A stretch of 11,207 nt of DNA from an uncultured Ruminococcus sp. (GTDB taxonomy: Bacteria > Bacillota > Clostridia > Oscillospirales > Ruminococcaceae). A program made the position numbers and the translations under genes. This document shows positions 1 through 5,773 of the stretch, in pieces (position 1 is the first letter of the stretch; the number at the start of each line of letters is the position of its first letter). The notes under the pieces were generated by a model. It was not told where the DNA came from. It saw nothing but the letters and a program-made list of their open reading frames with translations, and made no database searches. The DNA is taken from the NCBI GenBank assembly GCA_902464115.1, contig CABQIF010000073.1, forward strand, positions 1 through 11,207, written 5' to 3'.

Positions 1-597
1 ATCGGAGAAATGCCGCTGCCGCCGTACATCACGAAGAAGCTGGAGGATAAAGAACGCTACCAGACGGTTTATTCTCGGGAATTGGGTTCGGCAGCCGCTC
101 CAACTGCTGGTTTGCATTTTACCAAAGAGATGCTGCAAGCGTTGCAGGAAAAGGGCGTAGAAACGGCATTTGTAACGCTGCACGTTGGGTTAGGGACATT
201 TCGTCCGGTCAAAGAGGACGATGTGTTGCAACACAAGATGCACAGCGAACACTATCACCTCCCACAGGAAACTGTTGACAAGATTTTGCAGACCAAGCAG
301 AATGGGGGACGGGTGATTGCCGTTGGAACGACCTCCTGCCGGACGCTGGAAGCAGTTGCCACGGAACACGATGGAAAATTGGTTGCAGCAGATGGCTACA
401 CGGATATTTTCATCTATCCGGGCTATCAGTTTAAAGTATTGGATGGACTGGTGACCAATTTCCACCTGCCGGAAAGTACTTTAATTATGTTGGTATCGGC
501 GTTGCTGGGCTACGACAAAACGATGCACGCCTATGATGTTGCTGTAAAAGAACGGTATCGGTTCTTTAGTTTCGGGGATGCCATGTGCATCCTGTAA
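1..597 (+). CDS. queA: S-adenosylmethionine:tRNA ribosyltransferase-isomerase QueA, 3' part
   Basis: QueA transfers and isomerises the ribosyl part of S-adenosylmethionine onto preQ1 in tRNA, giving epoxyqueuosine at wobble position 34. It is a cytoplasmic step of queuosine synthesis. The frame is open from base 1, so the 5' part lies outside the window. About 198 residues of a protein usually near 340 are present. Family signatures are visible: [10 protein letters not shown] (nt 91-120), [18 protein letters not shown] (nt 457-480) followed by [10 protein letters not shown], and the C-terminal stretch [15 protein letters not shown] that ends nearly all QueA proteins. The reading frame is intact to its TAA stop. 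No hairpin terminator follows; the next bases are an A-run and then the promoter of the xylanase gene. Identification is near certain. Any upstream partner gene cannot be seen. Confidence 0.97.
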   Translation: MGEMPLPPYITKKLEDKERYQTVYSRELGSAAAPTAGLHFTKEMLQALQEKGVETAFVTLHVGLGTFRPVKEDDVLQHKMHSEHYHLPQETVDKILQTKQNGGRVIAVGTTSCRTLEAVATEHDGKLVAADGYTDIFIYPGYQFKVLDGLVTNFHLPESTLIMLVSALLGYDKTMHAYDVAVKERYRFFSFGDAMCIL

Positions 598-637
598 AAA
601 AAAGCTGCTAATCGGTATAGAATTTATTTCTCATTAG

Positions 638-666
638 TTGACTTTTTTGTGAAAATCTGCTATACT
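638..666 (+). promoter_or_regulatory. Sigma-A type promoter of the xylanase gene
   Basis: A -35 box TTGACT (638-643) and a -10 box TATACT (661-666) are separated by exactly 17 bp, each one base from consensus. The predicted start of transcription is near 673, giving a leader of about 64 nt before the xylanase ATG. The site lies in the only gap between queA and the xylanase gene, which supports independent transcription of the latter. Confidence 0.8.
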
Positions 667-672
667 TTGTGG

Positions 673-695
673 GAGAACTGACAAACAGATTTCTC
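673..695 (+). promoter_or_regulatory. Inverted repeat / 5'-end hairpin in the xylanase leader
   Basis: GAGAA then CTG (673-680), a loop ACAAA, then CAG (686-688), a 2-nt bulge and TTCTC (691-695) make an imperfect stem. It begins at the predicted +1 of the promoter. It could be an operator for a repressor or a hairpin protecting the mRNA 5' end; the sequence does not decide between them. Pairing is clear but short. Confidence 0.45.
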
Positions 696-736
696 AGTAG
701 GATGGTTTTTGATTCATAAAAAAGGAGGATTTGCGA

Positions 737-3700
737 ATGAAATCACATCGAATCGCTGCCTTTGCGGCAGCGGCAGCTTTGGCAATTACCAGTACAGTGA
801 TTGCCGTTCCGGTACAGGCTGCACCGGAAGAGCTGATGAACAGCACGTTTGAAGCCGGTTATGGAGCATGGAAAGGCGTTGGCTCGACCATTTCCATTAC
901 ATCCGATTATGCACACAGTGGGGACAGTTCGCTGTATGTCTTTGACCGCACCGCAAGCTGGGGTGCACCTCGCTGCTCCTTGTCCGGCGTTGCCGTACCG
1001 GGACAGACCTATACCTTTTCCGCTTATGCAATGTTCGCAGACGGAAACGACTATCAGAACATGGCATTGAAGCTGCTTTACACCGACAGCAGCGGAAAAG
1101 ACCAGTACAAGGACATCAAGAATGTCAGTGCCAAGAAAGGCGAATGGACACAGCTGACGGGCAGTTATTCCATTCCGGAGAACATCACAAACATCATTTT
1201 ATATGTGGAAATGCCGGGAGCAAACACCGACCAGTGCTATTACATTGATGATATTACAGTCAACGGGGAAAAAGTGGATGTTTCCTATGAAACCGAATAC
1301 AATAATGATTTTGATGATGGAACGGCACAGGGCTGGACAGGCAGAGGCTCTGCAACCGCCAGTGTTGTGAACACTGCCAGCCACAGCGGGGACTACAGCT
1401 TATTCATCAGCGGAAGAACACAGCTCTGGAACGGTGCAAGCATCAACAAATCCGATATGCTGCAAAGCGGCAAATATTATTCTCTGGGCTGCTATGTCAT
1501 GTACAACGAAGACAAGTGGTCAGACCAGCAGAAATTTTCCATCAACCTGCAATATGACCTGAACGGCAAGGAAAACTATTATACCATTGCCACCGCAACG
1601 GCAAACAAGGGTGAATGGACGTATGTCGGCAGCGAATTGACGATTCCGGAGGGAGCTGTCAACTGTTCTGTTTATATTCAGACCGGTTACGTTTCCACAC
1701 CAGCAGAACAAGACCTGATGGATTTCTATGTGGACGACTGCACTGGAAAGCAGCTGCCAGACCCTGCGATTCAGGACGATTTGACCCCGTTGAAAGATGC
1801 TTATGCAGATGAATTTAAGCTGGGCTGTGCGGCAACCGACTCTGAACTGACACAGAAAGCCTCTCAGGATCTGATTTTGAAGCATTACAACAGCTTGACG
1901 CTGGGCAACGAATTGAAACCGGACAGCGTTCTGAATCAGGCAGAGAGCATTGCCTATCTCAAGCAGACCGGCGATGATACCAACCCGCAGATCTCCCTCA
2001 AGAGTGCAGACAAGCTGCTGAAATTTGCAGCAAAGAATCATATTCCGGTTCGTGGTCATGTGTTGGTATGGCACAGCCAGACACCAGACTGGTTCTTCAA
2101 GGAAAATTACGAAGCAGACGGTGCATGGGTGGACAAGGACACCATGAACAAGCGTCTGGAAAACTACATCAAAAACGTCATGACAACGCTTGCAGAAGAT
2201 TATCCGGATGTGGAATTTTATGCATGGGACGTTGTAAACGAAGCAGCATCCGATGCCGGAACGATGCGGGAGGCTGGCTCGAACAATGTCAAGAGCGGAC
2301 AGTCTGCATGGGTGCAGGTTTACGGCGACCAGTCCTATATTCTCAAGGCATTTGAATATGCAAGAAAATATGCACCGGCTGGCTGCAAACTGTTCTATAA
2401 TGACTATAACGAATACAACACCGCCAAGATGAATTACATCGTCAGCGATATTTTAAAGCCGCTGATCGCTGCCGGAACGATTGACGGCATGGGTATGCAG
2501 TCGCATATCTCTATGAGTACGCCGACCATTGACCAGTACAAAAAGGCAATGCAGACCTATTCCGATCTGGGACTGGAAATTCAGGTAACGGAACTGGACG
2601 TTTCCCAGAAGTCCAACGCCGCAGCTGACCAATTAGAATTAGCACAGCGGTATCAGGATTGCTTTAAGATGTACAAGGAAATGAAAGCATCCGGCGTGAA
2701 TCTGTCCGCCGTTGTCATCTGGGGTATTACCGATTCCACCAGTTGGATCGGCGGCTATCCGCTGTTGTTCGACAAGGATTATCAGGCAAAGCCGTCCTAC
2801 TATGCCGTTGTTGATACGGATTCTGAAGTGGAAAAACTTCAGACAATGACTGCATATCAGTATGATGGTACAGATGCCGATTTGGAACGAGCATTGGAAA
2901 TCGGTACAATCCAATATCTGAACGACACAACCACCTACTTTAAGGCTGCATGGTCAGAAAAAGGCATGGTAATCCGTGTTTATAATCCACGTCATATAAA
3001 CGGTTGGGAAAAGCAAGATGGTTGTGTGATCACAAATGCTGATTACCCTGATATTCTGGTTTACGGCAGTCAGGAGAATCAGCAGGGAACACTCTTAAGT
3101 TCTGCAAAAGTCAGCAGCGATGCCAAGTTCGCTGACGTTACGATTCCACTAACCGGAAAAACCGGAAGCAATCTATATCTGGATGTGCAAAATTGCGATA
3201 TTGCATGGAATGATACAGATACTTCTGAAAAATTGTTCGGGGAATTTATCCATCAAAGCACTTTAACTTACAAAAATGCAACGCCAACCTGTGGTATTGT
3301 CACTTTGGCAGAACAGCCAAAGTCTGCAACAGCCACCTACGGCACACCGACCATTGATGGAACGATCGACTCTGTTTGGAACGATGCCCCGACCATTGAT
3401 GTCAACACATTCAGCATGGGCAACAGCGGTGCGACCGGAACGGCAAAAATGCTCTGGGATGAAAACAATCTCTATATTCTGACAGAAGTCACCGACCCGG
3501 TTCTGAGCAAGTCTAGTGCAAACGCTTACGAACAGGATACGGTAGAAGTATTCTTCGATGAAAACAACCACAAGACAGACTATTACGAAACCGATGATTT
3601 ACAGGCTCGTGTCAACTACGACAACGAAAAGACGATTACCGACGGACTTTCCACAGACCGTTTTGTATCTGCAACCGCAAAGACCGACAAGGGCTATCTG

Positions 3701-4186
3701 GTAGAAATGGCAATTCCGTTCGGAATCGCTCCGTTTAAAAATGGACAGGTACTTGGCTTTGATGTACAGGTAAACGATGACGGAACAGGCGATGGAAAGC
3801 GGACAGCCATCAGCAACTGGAACGACCTGACCGGTATGGGTTATACCAGCACCGCAGGCTATGGTGTTCTGACCTTGACAGGTGGCAGCAGCGAAACCAC
3901 AACTTCTGCAACCACCTCCACCACTGGAACAACGACCACCACCACAACTACCACACTGGGAACAATCAATTATGGCGATGTCAACTTGGATGGTGTTGTA
4001 GATTTGCTGGACTGCATTGTGTTGAATAAATATCTGGGACAGTTTTTGACGCTTTCTGATGTGGCATTGCAGGCTGCAGATGTCAATGTGGATCGCAATA
4101 TCGACGATGAGGATACAAGCATTTTAATGCTGTTTATTTTGCAGGATGAAGAATATCCAGATTTGCCGCATGTAGATGCAGAATAA
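737..4186 (+). CDS. Dockerin-bearing GH10 endo-1,4-beta-xylanase (CBM22-CBM22-GH10-X-CBM9-dockerin)
   Basis: A secreted endo-beta-1,4-xylanase of 1149 residues, predicted to be carried on a cellulosome. ATG 737 is chosen over an in-frame TTG at 731 because the ribosome site AAAGGAGG (721-728) is 8 nt from the ATG. Domains: signal peptide about 1-28 (cut after VQA); CBM22-like modules about 31-181 and 188-340; GH10 barrel about 347-695; an unassigned beta-rich module about 696-860; a CBM9 module about 866-1048 (with PTIDGTID, LWDENNLYIL, VEVFFDENNHKT); a Thr-rich linker; and a dockerin about 1079-1145. In GH10, Glu502 in WDVVNEA is the acid/base and Glu619 in VTELDVS is the nucleophile; HVLVWHSQTPDWF is also present. 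The dockerin has two calcium loops, D1081-N1083-D1085-D1089-D1092 and D1115-N1117-D1119-D1123-D1126. Activity and location follow from these families; the exact xylan preference is unknown. Bases 2821-3300 are lower in GC than their flanks. Confidence 0.96.
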   Translation: MKSHRIAAFAAAAALAITSTVIAVPVQAAPEELMNSTFEAGYGAWKGVGSTISITSDYAHSGDSSLYVFDRTASWGAPRCSLSGVAVPGQTYTFSAYAMFADGNDYQNMALKLLYTDSSGKDQYKDIKNVSAKKGEWTQLTGSYSIPENITNIILYVEMPGANTDQCYYIDDITVNGEKVDVSYETEYNNDFDDGTAQGWTGRGSATASVVNTASHSGDYSLFISGRTQLWNGASINKSDMLQSGKYYSLGCYVMYNEDKWSDQQKFSINLQYDLNGKENYYTIATATANKGEWTYVGSELTIPEGAVNCSVYIQTGYVSTPAEQDLMDFYVDDCTGKQLPDPAIQDDLTPLKDAYADEFKLGCAATDSELTQKASQDLILKHYNSLTLGNELKPDSVLNQAESIAYLKQTGDDTNPQISLKSADKLLKFAAKNHIPVRGHVLVWHSQTPDWFFKENYEADGAWVDKDTMNKRLENYIKNVMTTLAEDYPDVEFYAWDVVNEAASDAGTMREAGSNNVKSGQSAWVQVYGDQSYILKAFEYARKYAPAGCKLFYNDYNEYNTAKMNYIVSDILKPLIAAGTIDGMGMQSHISMSTPTIDQYKKAMQTYSDLGLEIQVTELDVSQKSNAAADQLELAQRYQDCFKMYKEMKASGVNLSAVVIWGITDSTSWIGGYPLLFDKDYQAKPSYYAVVDTDSEVEKLQTMTAYQYDGTDADLERALEIGTIQYLNDTTTYFKAAWSEKGMVIRVYNPRHINGWEKQDGCVITNADYPDILVYGSQENQQGTLLSSAKVSSDAKFADVTIPLTGKTGSNLYLDVQNCDIAWNDTDTSEKLFGEFIHQSTLTYKNATPTCGIVTLAEQPKSATATYGTPTIDGTIDSVWNDAPTIDVNTFSMGNSGATGTAKMLWDENNLYILTEVTDPVLSKSSANAYEQDTVEVFFDENNHKTDYYETDDLQARVNYDNEKTITDGLSTDRFVSATAKTDKGYLVEMAIPFGIAPFKNGQVLGFDVQVNDDGTGDGKRTAISNWNDLTGMGYTSTAGYGVLTLTGGSSETTTSATTSTTGTTTTTTTTTLGTINYGDVNLDGVVDLLDCIVLNKYLGQFLTLSDVALQAADVNVDRNIDDEDTSILMLFILQDEEYPDLPHVDAE
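3896..3955 (+). repeat. Threonine-codon repeat encoding the interdomain linker
   Basis: Sixteen of twenty codons are threonine (mainly ACC and ACA), encoding residues 1054-1073 between the CBM9 module and the dockerin. Low-complexity Thr-rich linkers of this kind are usual in Ruminococcus cellulosomal enzymes. They give flexibility and are often O-glycosylated. The tract ends in nine successive Thr codons and is likely to vary in length between strains. Confidence 0.85.
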
Positions 4187-4241
4187 TGCGTGTTTTTTGG
4201 GGAATCCTATACCCGCAGAATGCAAAACAGGAGGAATGAAT

Positions 4242-4565
4242 ATGTATAAGAACATTGAAAAGCAGACAAAGCTGCAACTCAAAGATTTGGTTGAATATCA
4301 AACCGGACAGGTTGTCAGCAAGACACTGGTACAGAATGACAAAGTTAGCATGACGATTTTTTCTTTCGACAAGGGTGAAGAGATTTCCAGCCATACCGCT
4401 GGCGGTGATGCAATGGTAACCGTTCTGGAAGGAACAGGCAGATTTACCGTTGGCGACGATGTCTTTCTGTTGCAGGCAGGCGAAACGCTGATTATGCCGA
4501 AAGGCATTCCGCATGCCGTTTATGGAGAAGAAGCTTTTAAAATGCAGCTGATTGTGTCATTCTGA
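4242..4565 (+). CDS. Small single-domain cupin (HP0902-like)
   Basis: A 107-residue cytoplasmic protein that is a single cupin beta-barrel; the biochemical role is not known. The start at 4242 is preferred over ATG 4236 because AGGAGG (4229-4234) lies 7 nt from the former and only 1 nt from the latter. Cupin motif 1 is seen as GEEISSHTAGGDAMVTVLEG and motif 2 as GETLIMPKGIPHAVY. The typical metal-binding HxH of motif 1 is reduced to one His (HTA), while the motif 2 His is kept, so metal binding by the canonical three-His-one-Glu set is doubtful. The overall pattern matches the small HP0902-like cupins found in many anaerobes. It begins 55 bp after the xylanase stop with no clear terminator, so read-through is possible. 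A functional link to xylan use is only inference. Confidence 0.88.
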   Translation: MYKNIEKQTKLQLKDLVEYQTGQVVSKTLVQNDKVSMTIFSFDKGEEISSHTAGGDAMVTVLEGTGRFTVGDDVFLLQAGETLIMPKGIPHAVYGEEAFKMQLIVSF

Positions 4566-4586
4566 GAACGGATAAGGCAGATGGCG

Positions 4587-4619
4587 TATAATTCCACACG
4601 AGATTTCATAAGATGGAAT
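4587..4619 (+). promoter_or_regulatory. Possible promoter -10 with overlapping inverted repeat before the amidase gene
   Basis: A perfect TATAAT (4587-4592) lies 53 nt before the amidase start. Its last two bases belong to an inverted repeat ATTCCA (4591-4596) / TGGAAT (4614-4619). No good -35 box stands at the right distance, so this is a weak call. If it is a promoter, the inverted repeat would suit a repressor site. Confidence 0.35.
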
Positions 4620-4644
4620 AACGAGTGATAGGGAGGAACGCCAT

Positions 4645-5391
4645 ATGAAATCATTGACAAAGTTGGTTCTCCGAAAATCCGTCATTGTGGTGCTTGCTTG
4701 TGTCTGTGGGGTGACAGCAGTTTACTTTGGCGGACAAAAAGCAGAAGAAGCGGTACAAACGCTTGCAACCCGTCCCCCTTATGAACCGCCCACCATTGTA
4801 CTGGATGCCGGACACGGCGGTATGGATGGCGGCTGTACCTCTGTGAATGGCGTATCAGAAAAGGGCATCAATCTGGAGATTCTGCTCCATCTGCGGGCAA
4901 TGCTGCAAATGGAGGGCTACACCGTTGTTGTGACACGGGATACGGACCGCTCCATTCATGAAGAGGGTGTGGAAGGAATCGCCAATCAGAAAAGTTCCGA
5001 CATGGATCGCCGGCTGGCATTGTTCAATCAGTATGACCCGGCGGTCTGTGTTTCCATTCACCAGAATCAATTCACAGATGCCGCTTACAGCGGTGCACAG
5101 ATGTTCTATTCCAGCACCAATCGGGACAACAGCACCCTTGCACAAGCTTTGCAGGATGCATTTGTTGCCCAGCTCCAGCCGGAGAACAAACGAGAAATCA
5201 AGCAGTGCGGAAAAGAATTATTCCTCTGCTATTTCAGCGAACATCCAACGGTCATGGCAGAATGCGGCTTTTTATCCAATCCGGAAGAAGCTGCCCTGTT
5301 GGAGTCCACCGAGTATCAGCAGAAAGTTGCCTTTACGCTGTTCGACGGGCTGAATCAGTATCTGTCAGAAAAGCAGCGAAAAGCCGGATAA
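4645..5391 (+). CDS. N-acetylmuramoyl-L-alanine amidase, Amidase_3 family, CwlD-like
   Basis: A zinc amidase that cuts the bond between N-acetylmuramic acid and L-alanine in peptidoglycan, acting outside the membrane. It has 248 residues, and its start is backed by GGGAGG (4631-4636) at 8 nt. Residues 12-30 form an uncleaved-looking hydrophobic anchor. The catalytic domain covers about 49-245. Zinc ligands are His57 in DAGHGGMDGG, Glu72 in SEKGINLEI and His139 in SIHQNQF; the catalytic Glu is 206 in AECGFLSNPEEA. Size, anchor and lack of any wall-binding repeat resemble CwlD, which makes muramic-delta-lactam in spore cortex, but the same architecture also occurs in vegetative amidases. I therefore give no gene symbol. 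Its neighbours (cupin, valS) do not help to choose. No terminator is seen before the valS promoter. Confidence 0.93.
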   Translation: MKSLTKLVLRKSVIVVLACVCGVTAVYFGGQKAEEAVQTLATRPPYEPPTIVLDAGHGGMDGGCTSVNGVSEKGINLEILLHLRAMLQMEGYTVVVTRDTDRSIHEEGVEGIANQKSSDMDRRLALFNQYDPAVCVSIHQNQFTDAAYSGAQMFYSSTNRDNSTLAQALQDAFVAQLQPENKREIKQCGKELFLCYFSEHPTVMAECGFLSNPEEAALLESTEYQQKVAFTLFDGLNQYLSEKQRKAG

Positions 5392-5425
5392 ACAGGGATT
5401 TCACAAAAACCTCGTAAAATTTCCC

Positions 5426-5454
5426 TTGACAAATGCCGCAAGGTGCATTATAAT
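5426..5454 (+). promoter_or_regulatory. Consensus sigma-A promoter for the T-box leader and valS
   Basis: Perfect TTGACA (5426-5431) and perfect TATAAT (5449-5454) with a 17-bp spacer. The predicted transcription start is near 5461, directly ahead of the T-box stem I. A full-consensus promoter is typical of genes whose control is placed at transcription attenuation. Confidence 0.93.
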
Positions 5455-5460
5455 AAAGGA

Positions 5461-5741
5461 AATGCGAAAAACGAGGAAGAGAAGGAGTACCTGTTTTCGG
5501 GCTGCATAGAGAAGAGATGGCTGGTGAAAATCTCTCAGGTGATGACAGGGAAGGTAGTCTTGGAGTTCTGCACGGGAAGCCGCAAAGCGGTGTGTAGTGT
5601 GCAGCGGGTTCTCCCGTTATCGAGAACGCAAATCCATGGATTTGCATGAGTGCAGAGAAAAATTCTCTGAATGCAGGTGGTAACACGGACGCAAATCGTT
5701 CGCCCTGAGCAGTTTGAATCAAGCTGTTCAGGGCGTTTTTG
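5461..5741 (+). promoter_or_regulatory. T-box riboswitch leader, valine specific
   Basis: This leader senses uncharged tRNA-Val and lets transcription continue into valS. Stem I shows AGTA (5486-5489, the specifier-loop partner strand), helix CCTGT/ACAGG (5490-5494 / 5545-5549) and a distal hairpin AGAGAT/ATCTCT (5513-5518 / 5530-5535). The likely specifier is GTA (5554-5556), followed by a purine; the next triplet, GTC, is also a valine codon. Further helices are CCGC/GCGG (5580-5590), GTTCTC/GAGAAC (5608-5627), an 18-nt palindrome (5628-5645) and AGAGAA/TTCTCT (5654-5668). The T-box core is AGGTGGTAACACGG with TGGT at 5678-5681, which pairs with the ACCA end expected for tRNA-Val. The antiterminator pairs CAGG (5674-5677) and CGGACG (5686-5691) with 5697-5707, competing with the terminator's 5' arm. 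Class and position are certain; the specifier triplet is inferred. Confidence 0.95.
5701..5741 (+). terminator. Intrinsic terminator of the valS T-box
   Basis: CGCCCTGA (5701-5708) pairs with TCAGGGCG (5728-5735), with CAG/CTG and TTGA/TCAA continuing the stem inward, followed by TTTTTG. It forms when charged tRNA-Val is abundant. The 5' arm is shared with the antiterminator. Confidence 0.93.
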
Positions 5742-5773
5742 TTTGTAAAAAAGAGAGAAAAGGAGTTTCAAAC

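Noticed and set aside
4176..4241. Longer start for the cupin, overlapping the xylanase stop
   Set aside because: No ribosome site precedes it, and AGGAGG at 4229-4234 fits the ATG at 4242. The extra residues do not resemble cupin sequence.
5392..5425. GGGATTT...AAATTTCCC as a terminator for the amidase gene
   Set aside because: Pairing needs a bulge, the stem is AT-rich and no T-run follows. The bases run straight into the valS promoter.
5714..5773. Upstream in-frame extension of valS starting at an ATG within the T-box terminator
   Set aside because: That ATG lies in the terminator hairpin and the extension encodes the stem and T-run. The AAAAGGAG site points to ATG 5774.
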